From assembly GCF_000215705.1 (NCBI RefSeq), contig NC_015677.1:2616001-2680000 (forward strand): a DNA stretch of 64,000 bases, written 5' to 3'. The notes beneath the pieces are model-generated. The model was not told the DNA's origin. It did no database searches and was given only the letters and a program-made list of their open reading frames with translations. This DNA is from Ramlibacter tataouinensis TTB310. GTDB taxonomy: Bacteria > Pseudomonadota > Gammaproteobacteria > Burkholderiales > Burkholderiaceae_C. The position numbers and the translations under genes were made by a program. The stretch's first letter is position 1. Each line of letters opens with the position of its first letter. Positions 22,730 through 33,440 of the stretch are shown here, one piece after another.

Positions 22730-23809
22730 GTGCGGCCCCGCATCGTTTTCGTCGTCATGTCGGCGGTGACCCCGCCGGAAACCGTGGACCAGCTGGCGCG
22801 CGCGCTGGCGCCGCACACCGTGCTGGTCCACCACGACTTCTCGCAGACACCCGACTTCCCCCTCACGTCGGGCAATGTGCGTTTCGTGCCCCATCCCGTG
22901 CGCACCGGTTGGGCCACCTTCGGCTTCGTCGAAGGCATCTTCCACGCCCTGGCGCATGCGCTGGAACGGCTGGAGTTCGACTACCTGCAGCTGCTCAGCC
23001 CCACCTGCCTGCCGATCAAGCCGATGGCGCAGTTCGAGGCGCATGTGACCGGGCCGGCGGAGGCGCACTTCAGCTGCATCGACCTGCTGGCCGACCCGGA
23101 CTGCCTGATGTGGGTGGGCTACCGCGCCTTCACGCCCGACGGCTCGTTCCGGCATCGCGTGCTGCGCCGGCTGTCGACGGACTACTTCCGCGGGCTGACG
23201 GGGCGCCGTGACGAGGCCGGCGTCTGGCTGCGCAGCGGCCGAGGCCACGGGCTGCAGGCGCTGGCCGCGCGCGCCGTGGTGCGCGCGTTCTCCCAGCCCT
23301 GGATCGGCCGCCATCCTTTCGGCGAGGGATTCCGGCCTTACTACGGTTCGGTCTGGTTCGGCGCGCGGCGCCATGTGGTGCGCAAGCTGGTCGACGGCTT
23401 CCGGCAGCCGGGCGTGCGTGACTACTTCAGCCGCCTGCGCATCGCCGAGGAGTTCCTGGTGCCCACCCTGCTGATGCGGCACACCCGCACCCGCGGGCCG
23501 CTGAACCACTACATCAACCGTTTCATCGAGGCCCATCCCAGCAAGATCGACGTGGACGAGATTGGGCTGCTGCGCGCCATGCCGGCGTTCTTCGCGCGCA
23601 AGTTCCCGAACGAGCCGGAGCACCCGGCGCGGCTGCGGGTGCTGCACGAGCTGGTGCAGGGCGCCCCCGCCACACCGCCGACCGTGAGCACGGCCACGGC
23701 TGGGGAACCTGCCGTAAGGCCGGCGCCCGAGCTTGCCAGCGGTGTGGTGTTCACTGCGTCCATGGGGCTGCCGCCACTAAGCGCCACCCAAGGCCGGACC
23801 CGGCCCTAG
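22730..23809 (+). CDS. GT14-like glycosyltransferase (core-2/I-branching family)
   Basis: 359-aa protein resembling bacterial members of the beta-1,6-N-acetylglucosaminyltransferase (GT14) family. The features are an opening strand RIVFVVMSAVTPPETV, LVHHDFSQTPDF, the acceptor/donor region FDYLQLLSPTCLPIKPMAQFE, and YYGSVWFGARRHVV with RIAEEFLVPTLL. No membrane segment is seen. The last 40 residues are a low-complexity Ala/Pro/Thr tail. It starts with GTG at 22730, 6 nt after the previous gene. It should transfer the sugar made by this operon, or a common one, onto a surface glycan. Its TAG stop shares a CTAG with the converging carrier gene. Confidence 0.72.
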   Translation: MRPRIVFVVMSAVTPPETVDQLARALAPHTVLVHHDFSQTPDFPLTSGNVRFVPHPVRTGWATFGFVEGIFHALAHALERLEFDYLQLLSPTCLPIKPMAQFEAHVTGPAEAHFSCIDLLADPDCLMWVGYRAFTPDGSFRHRVLRRLSTDYFRGLTGRRDEAGVWLRSGRGHGLQALAARAVVRAFSQPWIGRHPFGEGFRPYYGSVWFGARRHVVRKLVDGFRQPGVRDYFSRLRIAEEFLVPTLLMRHTRTRGPLNHYINRFIEAHPSKIDVDEIGLLRAMPAFFARKFPNEPEHPARLRVLHELVQGAPATPPTVSTATAGEPAVRPAPELASGVVFTASMGLPPLSATQGRTRP

Positions 23810-24759
23810 CGCAGCACCCAGAGCAGGGCCGTCAACGTCACGAACGACGCGACGGTGGTGCCCAGCTGGGCCGCCGCCGCCATGGTGTCGTGCCCGTGCT
23901 TCTGCGCCAGGATGGGGTAGATGCCCAGCATGGGCACGGCGGCCATGATCACCACGGCGGTCTGCAGCTCGCGCGCCATGGGCGGCAGCAGCCACACCGC
24001 CGCCAGCACCGCCAGCGGATGCAGCAGCAGCTTGCCGGCCGCGACGGCGGTCACGTCGTGCGCCATGCCGCGCGCGGCGATGCCCACCAGCGAGCCGCCG
24101 ATGACGAACAGCGAGATCGCCGCGCAGGAAGCCGCGAACAGGTTGACGGCCCGGGCCGCGGCCTCGGGCAGGCGCCAGCCCAGCAGGGCGAACAGGAAGC
24201 CGGCGGCGATGCCGTGGATCATGGGGTTGCGCACCACGCCGCGCAGCGACTGCGCCAGCGCCGTCCGCCAGCGCGCCGCCCGGCCCTGCGCGGCGGCGCC
24301 CTCGCCCAGGTCGCCGTCGGCGATGGCCAGGGCCAGCGGCAGCAGCAGGAAGTTCTCCACCACCATGGCCAGGGCCAGGCCCACCCCTGCCGTGCCCGCG
24401 CCAAATACCTGGGCCACCAGCGGGAAGCCGATGAAACCGCTGTTGGAGCAGGACATGCCCATGCCGACGATGGCGCTGGCCGACAGCGGCTTGCCGGCCA
24501 CGCGCCGCGCCCACAGGATGCCGGCGGCCATGGCCACCAGCGAACCCAGCGCGTAGGCGGCCGCGAACACCGGGTTGAGCACCTCGGCCACGCTGCGCTG
24601 GGACAGCGCGTTGAACAGCAGCGCCGGCAGCGCCAGGTGGATCACGTACTTGCCGAACACCCGCATCTCGGCGCGGGAGAACAAACCCCAGCGGGTGGCC
24701 AGCCAGCCGGCGGCGATCACCAGGTAGATCGGGCCGGTGACGGCCAGCACCTGCAGCAT
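23806..24759 (-). CDS. AEC-family (auxin efflux carrier-like) transporter
   Basis: 317-aa membrane transporter of the auxin efflux carrier family with about ten hydrophobic segments: IYLVIAAGWLATRWGLF at the start, a broken-helix region GMGMSCSNSGFIGFPLV, and MAAVPMLGIYPILAQKHG near the end. The family exports or imports organic acids such as malate and malonate. It overlaps the preceding dehydrogenase by one base (TGATG), so it belongs to the TRAP operon. A longer in-frame reading upstream lies within the dehydrogenase gene and is an artefact. Confidence 0.85.
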   Translation of the reverse strand: MLQVLAVTGPIYLVIAAGWLATRWGLFSRAEMRVFGKYVIHLALPALLFNALSQRSVAEVLNPVFAAAYALGSLVAMAAGILWARRVAGKPLSASAIVGMGMSCSNSGFIGFPLVAQVFGAGTAGVGLALAMVVENFLLLPLALAIADGDLGEGAAAQGRAARWRTALAQSLRGVVRNPMIHGIAAGFLFALLGWRLPEAAARAVNLFAASCAAISLFVIGGSLVGIAARGMAHDVTAVAAGKLLLHPLAVLAAVWLLPPMARELQTAVVIMAAVPMLGIYPILAQKHGHDTMAAAAQLGTTVASFVTLTALLWVLR

Positions 24760-25658
24760 CAGCGCCGGCGCGCGGCGACCAGCCGGTCGGCGTAGGCCTG
24801 CCAGGGCGCATCCTTGGGCAGCCCGTCGAACACGCCGGCAGCGGCCTGGTCGGCCACCCACTGCTGCTTGGCGGCGATGGCGGCGGCCATGAAGGGCTCG
24901 AAGCCGGCCTCGCGCACGGTATGGGCCGACTCGCGCATCTCCTCGGCGCGGCGCTTGCCGTGCTGCACCACGCGGCTGAAGAAGTAGGCGCCCTGCCGGG
25001 GCCAGTCGATGCCCGGGAAGGTCTCGGCCAGCGTGGGCAGCACCTGGTCCTCCACGCCGTACTGGCGTGCCGTGGCGTAGCTCTCGATCACCAGCGCCTC
25101 CAGGCCCTTGATCATCACGCTGCGGCACATCTTGATGGCGCTGGCCACGCCCAGCCGCTCGGACACGGGCTTGGCATCCATGCCCCAGGCCGCCAGCACC
25201 TGTGCCAGCGCGGCCGCCCGGGCGCCGCCCAGCAGCATGGGCACGCGGATGCCGTAGGGCGGCACCGAGGTCATGACGCCAGCCTCCACGTAGTGGGCGC
25301 CGCGGCCGTCCACCAGGGCGGCGGCCTGCTGCTTGGTGCCCGGCGAGGCGGAGTTGAGGTCCAGGAACAGCGTGCCGGGCTGCAGGTGCGCCGCGGCTTC
25401 CTGGGCGACGGCCAAGGTGTTGGAGGCGGTGACGGCCGAGATCACCAGGTCGCTGGCTTCGCACAGCGCCTGCATGGAGGGCTGCGGCGCGATGCCGGCG
25501 GCGCGCGCCTGCGCCGCCTCGCGCTCGCGCGTGGCGAGGTCGGCGAACCTGAGGTCCCAGGCGCTCACGGCGGTGACGCCCGGCTGGCCGAGCAGCCCGG
25601 CGCCGAAGATCCTGCCCACTTCCCCATGGCCGATCAGGCCGATGCGACGGATGTCCAT
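24759..25658 (-). CDS. NAD(P)-dependent dehydrogenase with DUF1932 C-terminal domain
   Basis: 299 aa, beta-hydroxyacid/6-phosphogluconate dehydrogenase fold. The Rossmann motif is GLIGHGEVG (7-15). LFLDLNSASPGTKQ is the NAD/substrate loop with the conserved serine. IKMCRSVMIKGLEALVIES contains the catalytic Lys region leading into the DUF1932 all-helical domain. The start at 25658 has GGGAAAG upstream; an ATG at 25673, one base after the TRAP stop, is possible and would add five residues. The substrate is presumably a 2- or 3-hydroxy acid brought in by the adjacent TRAP system. Confidence 0.8.
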   Translation of the reverse strand: MDIRRIGLIGHGEVGRIFGAGLLGQPGVTAVSAWDLRFADLATREREAAQARAAGIAPQPSMQALCEASDLVISAVTASNTLAVAQEAAAHLQPGTLFLDLNSASPGTKQQAAALVDGRGAHYVEAGVMTSVPPYGIRVPMLLGGARAAALAQVLAAWGMDAKPVSERLGVASAIKMCRSVMIKGLEALVIESYATARQYGVEDQVLPTLAETFPGIDWPRQGAYFFSRVVQHGKRRAEEMRESAHTVREAGFEPFMAAAIAAKQQWVADQAAAGVFDGLPKDAPWQAYADRLVAARRR

Positions 25659-25674
25659 CCCGTGCTTTCCCATC

Positions 25675-27000
25675 TCAAAAGAAAACGCCGACCAGCCACA
25701 GCGTGACGGCCGGGAAGAACAGCAGCAGCGTGACGCGCAGCACATCCCAGGCCAGGAAGGGGAACACGCCCTTGTAGGTCTCGGCCATGGGCACCTCGCG
25801 CGCCAGGTTGTTGACCACGTACACGTTCAGGCCCACCGGCGGCGCGATCAGGCCTATGCCCACGGTCACCAGCACCAGGATGCCGAACCAGATCGCCTTG
25901 AGGTCCGGCGGCAGGCCCCACAGGTCCAGCGCCATCACCGCCGGGAAGATGACGGGGATGGTGAGCAGCAGCATGGACAGCTCGTCCATGACGCAGCCCA
26001 GCACCACGTACAGCAGCAGCACCGCGGTGACGACGGCCAGCGGCGGCACCGGCAGCTGCGTCACCCAGTCCGCGATGCGCGCCGGCATCTCGGTCAGCGC
26101 CAGGGAGGCGTTCATCATGTCGGCGCCCAGGAAGATCATGAACACCATGGCGCTGGTCTCGGCGGTGGCCACCAGGGCCCGCGCCAGCCCGGCGCCACCC
26201 AGCTCGCCCCGCGCCAGCCCGACGCAGAAGGTGAGCAGCGCGCCGATGGCCGCGCCTTCGGTGGGCGAGAAGAGGCCGCCGTAGATGCCGCCGAACACCA
26301 CGACGAAGATGCCGACGATGGGCCAGATGGCGGCCAGGGCCCGCAGGCGCGCGCCCCAGGGCACCGGCACGCTGGGCCTGGCGAACTCCGGGCGGGCGCG
26401 GCAGTACAGCGCAACCACGGCCAGGTAGCCGGCCGTGGCCAGCAGCCCCGGCACCATGGCCGCGGCGAACAGCTTGGCGATGTTCTGCTCGGTCAGGATG
26501 GCATACACCACCAGGGGCACCGAGGGCGGGATCAGGATGCCCAGCGTACCGCCGGTGGCCAGCGTCGCGGTCGACAGCCGCCCGTGGTAGCCGTGGGCCT
26601 TCATCTCCGGATAGGCCACCTGGGTGATGGTGGCCGAGGTGGCCACGGACGAGCCGCACACCGCGCCGAAGGCCGCCGCGCTCAGGATGGCCGCCATCGC
26701 CAGGCCGCCGCGGATGTGGCCGACCAGGGCCGCCGCTGCGCGGAACAGGTCGCGGCTGAGGCCGCCCTGGGTGGCGAACTGGCCCATCAGCAGGAACAGC
26801 GGGATCACGCTGAGCTCGTAGACCGTCAGGCGCGCGACGGCGCTGCCCTTGAGCAGGTTGAACAGCGAGCCGGCGTCGGTGATCGCGAGATAGCCCAGCG
26901 CCCCGGGGATGAACATGGCGGCCGCGATCGGCACCCGCAACGCCATCAGCGCCAGCATCGCGCCGAACATCGACAGGCCGACGGCGGTCGCCGGCGTCAT
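25675..27000 (-). CDS. dctM: TRAP transporter large permease (DctM)
   Basis: 441-aa DctM-family permease with about 12 membrane segments. Recognisable parts are ALRVPIAAAMFIPGALGYL near the start, LSAAAFGAVCGSSVATSATI, GTLGILIPPSVPLVVYAI and FSPTEGAAIGA. It moves an organic anion with Na+ using the periplasmic binding protein. It overlaps dctQ by 4 nt (ATGA). Order dctP-dctQ-dctM on the leftward strand is complete. Confidence 0.92.
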   Translation of the reverse strand: MTPATAVGLSMFGAMLALMALRVPIAAAMFIPGALGYLAITDAGSLFNLLKGSAVARLTVYELSVIPLFLLMGQFATQGGLSRDLFRAAAALVGHIRGGLAMAAILSAAAFGAVCGSSVATSATITQVAYPEMKAHGYHGRLSTATLATGGTLGILIPPSVPLVVYAILTEQNIAKLFAAAMVPGLLATAGYLAVVALYCRARPEFARPSVPVPWGARLRALAAIWPIVGIFVVVFGGIYGGLFSPTEGAAIGALLTFCVGLARGELGGAGLARALVATAETSAMVFMIFLGADMMNASLALTEMPARIADWVTQLPVPPLAVVTAVLLLYVVLGCVMDELSMLLLTIPVIFPAVMALDLWGLPPDLKAIWFGILVLVTVGIGLIAPPVGLNVYVVNNLAREVPMAETYKGVFPFLAWDVLRVTLLLFFPAVTLWLVGVFF

Positions 27001-27494
27001 GCCGCCCCCTCCAGGGCCGCCATCGGCCGCCGGGCCAGGTGCATCCAGGCCTGCACCAGCGCCACCAGCGCGGCCAGGCCCAGGCCCGGCGCCAGCGAGG
27101 CGTAGGCCCACCACATCGGCAGGCCCAGGATCATGGAGGTCTCGAACGCCTGCTTGACCGCGATGGCACCGGCCGCCGTGCGCCAGGCCAGCAAGGCGCA
27201 CATCAGCGCCAGCAGCAGCGCGCCGGCGGCGTCCAGCAGGCGCCGGCGCGGCGGCGCCAGGCGCTGGGTGAAGAAGTCCACGACGATGTTGGCGCTGCGC
27301 AGCTGGCACCAAGGCAGGCACAGCGAGATGGCCAGGGCGATGCCGACCTGGGTGAGTTCCACGTCGCCCTGGATGGGCGACTTGAAGAAGGCCCGCCCCA
27401 CCACGCTGACGGTGGTCATCAGGCCCACGCCCAGGGCCACGGTGGCGCCGGCGACGGCGAAGGCCCAGGTCAGGTGGCGCAGCAGTCTCAGCAC
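26997..27494 (-). CDS. dctQ: TRAP transporter small permease (DctQ)
   Basis: 165 aa with four hydrophobic segments and the family pattern VVGRAFFKSPIQGDVELTQVG and LPWCQLRSANIVVDFFTQRL. It pairs with DctM to form the membrane part of the transporter. It begins 13 nt after dctP and overlaps dctM by 4 nt. Confidence 0.88.
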   Translation of the reverse strand: MLRLLRHLTWAFAVAGATVALGVGLMTTVSVVGRAFFKSPIQGDVELTQVGIALAISLCLPWCQLRSANIVVDFFTQRLAPPRRRLLDAAGALLLALMCALLAWRTAAGAIAVKQAFETSMILGLPMWWAYASLAPGLGLAALVALVQAWMHLARRPMAALEGAA

Positions 27495-27507
27495 GCGGCG
27501 CGCTGCC

Positions 27508-28542
27508 TCACTTGCGGTACTTGGCCAGCAGCTCGCGCGCTTCCTGCAGCATCTGCTTGCCGGGCAGGCCGCGCTTGTCCATCTCGGCCACCCACTCCTC
27601 GTGGATGCTGGCGCTGGCCTTGATCCAGTTGTCGGTGTCGGCGGGCGAGAGCTTGATGAAGGTATTGCCGCGGTCCTGCGCCGCCTTGCGGCCGGCGTCC
27701 TGGCTGTCGTCCCAGGTCTTGCCGATCTGGCGCGACAGCGCGGCGCCGGAGTTGGCGTCGATCACCTTCTTCAGGTCGGCCGGCAGGCTGTCGTACTTGG
27801 CCTGGTTCATCGCGAAGACGAAGCCGGCGCTGTACAGGGCCGGGCGCGACGGGTCGGTCTCGGTGTGGAACCTGGTCATCTCGTGCAGCTTGAACGCCGG
27901 GATCACCTCCCAAGGCAGCACGTAGCCGTCGATCGTGCCCTTGGACAGCGCGTCGGCCACGCCGGTGACCGGCATGCCCACCGGCGTGGCGCCCAGCTTG
28001 GCCAGCAGCTTGTTGGTCTGCCGCGTCGGCGCCCGCATCTTCAGGCCGCGGAAGTCCTCCAGCGACTTGATCGGCTTGGAGGCGGTGTGCACATAGCCTT
28101 CGTCGTGCACCCAGGCCGCCAGGATCCGGGTACCGGGGAATTCCTTGGCGCCGTATTTCTGCAGGTAGTCCCAGGAGGCCTGGGCGCCGGCCTCGGCCGA
28201 GTTGGTCATGAACGGCAGCTCGAACACCTCCATCGCGGGGAAGCGGCCGGCGGTGTAGCCGGGCAGCGTGATGGTCAGGTCGTCCACGCCATCCTTGACG
28301 CGGTCCACCAGCTGGGCGGGCGTGCCGCCGCCCGACATGGCCGGCAGCAGCTGGCAGCGCATGCGGTTCTTGGATTCGGCCGCTATCTTGTCGCACCAGG
28401 GCGCGATGACCTTGGTCGGCGCCATCGCCGCCGTGGGCCAGATGTGGTGGAACTTGAGCACGACCTCCTGCGCCGCGGCCGGCTGCAGGATGGCGGCCAG
28501 CGCCGCGGCGGCGCACAGCCGCAGGAAGGGGCGGGTTTTCAT
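27508..28542 (-). CDS. dctP: TRAP transporter substrate-binding protein (DctP)
   Basis: 344-aa periplasmic solute receptor. Signal peptide MKTRPFLRLCAAAALAAILQ ends at AAAQ. The mature domain has FHHIWPTAAMAPTKVIAPWCDKI, the conserved arginine region RGLKMRAPTRQTNKLLAKLGATPVGMP that normally grips a carboxylate, and YSAGFVFAMNQAKYDSLP. The substrate is unknown; organic acids are usual. First gene of a five-gene leftward operon that also holds a hydroxyacid-type dehydrogenase and an AEC carrier. Confidence 0.9.
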   Translation of the reverse strand: MKTRPFLRLCAAAALAAILQPAAAQEVVLKFHHIWPTAAMAPTKVIAPWCDKIAAESKNRMRCQLLPAMSGGGTPAQLVDRVKDGVDDLTITLPGYTAGRFPAMEVFELPFMTNSAEAGAQASWDYLQKYGAKEFPGTRILAAWVHDEGYVHTASKPIKSLEDFRGLKMRAPTRQTNKLLAKLGATPVGMPVTGVADALSKGTIDGYVLPWEVIPAFKLHEMTRFHTETDPSRPALYSAGFVFAMNQAKYDSLPADLKKVIDANSGAALSRQIGKTWDDSQDAGRKAAQDRGNTFIKLSPADTDNWIKASASIHEEWVAEMDKRGLPGKQMLQEARELLAKYRK

Positions 28543-28687
28543 GGGCTTGTCTCCTTGGAACGGGCGAGAGGGTGACGCAGGCCGGGGCTTTGCACAAGTG
28601 GCACTTGCGTCAACTTGCTATGTCGGTTGGTTATACCGCAGCATGGCCTACCATGGCGCGTTCGCACACACGCCTAAGGAGACTCCC

Positions 28688-29792
28688 ATGACCCAGCTCC
28701 CTGCCCGCTACGACCACGTCGGCAGCTTCCTTCGCCCCAAGTACCTGCTGGAGGCCCGCGAGCGCAAGGCGCGCGGCGAGATCACGCCCGAGCAGCTGCG
28801 CGCGGTGGAGGACCAGGCGATCGCGGAGATCGTCAAGTTCCAGCAGGACGTGGGCCTCAAGAGCATCACCGACGGCGAGTTCCGCCGCACCTACTTCCAC
28901 ATCGACTTCCTCGAGCAGCTGGGCGGCGTCAAGACCGACATCCCGGTGACGGTGCGCAAGCCCGACGGCACCGAGGAGCTGGCGCCCCCGGTGATCCGCG
29001 TGACCGGCAAGGTGCGCCACGCCAGGGATATCCAGCGCCGCGATTTCGAGTACCTGAAGTCCCAGGTGGCCGCCGGCCGCACGCCCAAGGTGACCATCCC
29101 CTCGCCCACCATGCTGCACTTCCGCGGCGGCCGCGCGGGCATCAGCAAGGAGGCCTATCCCGAGCTGGACCCGGCGTTCTACGACGACGTGGCCCAGGCC
29201 TATGGCGACGAGCTGCGCTCGCTGCACGAAGCCGGCTGCCACTACGTGCAGATGGACGACACCAACCTGGCCTACCTGTGCGACGAGAAGATGCGCGAGG
29301 CCGCCCGCCAGCGCGGCGACGATCCCAACGAGCTGCCGCACCGCTATGCCAGGTTCATCAACAAGGTGGTGGCCCGCAGGCCCCAGGGCATGCTGCTGGC
29401 CATGCACCTGTGCCGCGGCAACTTCAAGAGCACCCATGCGGCGGCCGGCAACTACGAGCCGGTGGCCGAGGCGCTGCTCAAGGAGATGGACATCGACGCG
29501 TACTTCATGGAGTACGACGACGAGCGCTCCGGCGACTTCCGCCCGCTGCGCTACCTGCCCAAGGGCAAGACCGTGGTGCTGGGCCTGGTGACCACCAAGT
29601 TCGGCCAGCTGGAAGGCAAGGACGCGCTCAAGCGCCGCATCGACGAGGCGGCGAAGCACGCGCCCATGGAGCAGCTGGCCCTGTCGCCGCAATGCGGCTT
29701 CTCCAGCACGGTGCACGGCAACAACATCGCGGTGGAAGCGCAGCGCAGCAAGCTGCGGCTGGTGATCGAGACGGCCCAGGAGATGTGGGGAA

Positions 29793-29800
<8 letters not shown>
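28688..29800 (+). CDS. MetE C-terminal-like methyltransferase (YxjG type)
   Basis: 370-aa single-domain relative of cobalamin-independent methionine synthase. It lacks the N-terminal MetE domain and resembles Bacillus YxjG/YxjH. Zinc-site residues appear as His and Cys in AMHLCRGN, Glu in YFMEYDDERSGDF and Cys in SPQCGFSS. VGSFLRP near the N-terminus and SITDGEFRRTYFHIDF are family marks. It should transfer a methyl or alkyl group to a thiol; the donor is uncertain. AAGGAG lies 7 nt before the ATG. The downstream kinase starts inside its last codons. Confidence 0.83.
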
Positions 29801-31895
<2,095 letters not shown>

Positions 31896-31912
31896 GCCGC
31901 GCGCCGTCCGGT

Positions 31913-33439
31913 TCAGGCGTGCTGCGGCGCGGGCGTCACTTCCCAGTGCTGCAGCACCCGCTCGTGGCTGTCCACGCTCTCCAGCCGGACGCGGAAGCCC
32001 CACAGCCGGGCCACGTGCTTGACCACTTCCTCCGCACTGTTGTCCAGCGGACGGTCGTTGTGGCGGCTGTGGCGCAGGGTCAGCGACCGATCGCCGCGCA
32101 GGTTGACGTTCCAGACCTGGATGTTGGGCTCGCGCCAGTTCAGGTCGTACTGCTTGGACAGGGATTCGCGCACGCGCCGGTAACCCGTTTCGTCATGGAT
32201 GGCCGAGACTTCCAGCTCCTTGCGGGCCGAGTCGTCGACGATGGAGAACAGGCGGAAATCGCGCATCAGCCTCGGCGAGAGGTACTGGCCGACGAAGCTC
32301 TCGTCCTTGAAGTGGCGCATCGCGTGGTCCAGCGTCTTGAGCCAATCGCTGCCCGCGATGTCGGGGAACCACTCGCGGTCCTCCTGCGTGGGGTGCTCGC
32401 AGATGCGCTTGATGTCGGTGAACATCGCGAAGCCCAGCGCGTAGGGGTTGATCCCGCTGTAGCGCGGATCGGTGACGGGCGGCTGGAACACCACGTTGGT
32501 GTGCGAGGACAGGCACTCCATCATGAAGCCGTCGGCCAGCAGCCCCTCGTCGTACATGGTGTTGAGCAGAGTGTAGTGCCAGAAGGTGGCCCAGCCCTCG
32601 TTCATCACCTGGGTCTGGCGCTGCGGGTAGAAGTACTGCGCCACCTTGCGCACGATGCGCACCACCTCGCGCTGCCAGGGCTCCAGCAGCGGCGCGTTCT
32701 TCTCGATGAAGTACAGCAGGTTCTCCTGCGGCTCCTCGGGGAAGCGCCGGCGCTCCTGCTTGGCCTGCTTGCCGGGCTGGCGGGGCAGCGTGCGCCACAG
32801 GTCGTTGATCTGCTGCTGCAGGTAGGCTTCGCGATCCTTGCGGCGCATCTCCTCCTCGACCATGCTGATCTTCTGCGGCCGGCGGTAGCGGTCCACGCCA
32901 TAGTTCATCAGCGCGTGGCAGGCGTCCAGCATCTCCTCCACCGCTTCGAGGCCGTGCCGCTCCTCGCATTCGGCGATGTAGGCCTTGGCATAGACCAGGT
33001 AGTCGATGATGGACGAGGCATCCGTCCACATCCGGAACAGGTAGTTGCCCTTGAAGAAGGAGTTGTGGCCGAAGCAGGCATGCGCCATCACCAGCGCCTG
33101 CATGGGCAGGGTGTTCTCCTCCATCAGGTAGGCGATGCAGGGATCGGAGTTGATGACGATCTCGTAGGCCAGGCCCATGTGGCCGCGGCGGTAGTTCTTC
33201 TCGCTGGAGATGAACTGCTTGCCGAAGGACCAGTGCCGGTAGTTGACCGGCATGCCCACCGACGCATAGGCATCCAGCATCTGCTCGGCCGAGATCAGCT
33301 CCAGCTGCACCGGGTAGGTGTCCAGCTTGAAGCGTTCGGCCATGCGCCGGATCGCGTCGAAGTAGGTCTCGATCAGGTCGAACGTCCAGTCCGACGCCGC
33401 GGGAAGCCGGTTGGCTCCGCGCACCAGGGTCGTTTCCAT
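31913..33439 (-). CDS. spoVR: SpoVR-family protein
   Basis: 508 aa, the YcgB/SpoVR family. Typical blocks are the SDWTFDLIETYFDAIRRMAERF start, YPVQLELISAEQMLDAYASVGMPVNYRHWSFGK, and NEGWATFWHYTLLNTMYDEG. The family is of unknown biochemistry but almost always sits with prkA and yeaH, as here. It is the last gene of the operon, starting 1 nt after the yeaH stop. It converges on the hybrid kinase with 17 nt between stops. Confidence 0.93.
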   Translation of the reverse strand: METTLVRGANRLPAASDWTFDLIETYFDAIRRMAERFKLDTYPVQLELISAEQMLDAYASVGMPVNYRHWSFGKQFISSEKNYRRGHMGLAYEIVINSDPCIAYLMEENTLPMQALVMAHACFGHNSFFKGNYLFRMWTDASSIIDYLVYAKAYIAECEERHGLEAVEEMLDACHALMNYGVDRYRRPQKISMVEEEMRRKDREAYLQQQINDLWRTLPRQPGKQAKQERRRFPEEPQENLLYFIEKNAPLLEPWQREVVRIVRKVAQYFYPQRQTQVMNEGWATFWHYTLLNTMYDEGLLADGFMMECLSSHTNVVFQPPVTDPRYSGINPYALGFAMFTDIKRICEHPTQEDREWFPDIAGSDWLKTLDHAMRHFKDESFVGQYLSPRLMRDFRLFSIVDDSARKELEVSAIHDETGYRRVRESLSKQYDLNWREPNIQVWNVNLRGDRSLTLRHSRHNDRPLDNSAEEVVKHVARLWGFRVRLESVDSHERVLQHWEVTPAPQHA

Positions 33440-33440
33440 A

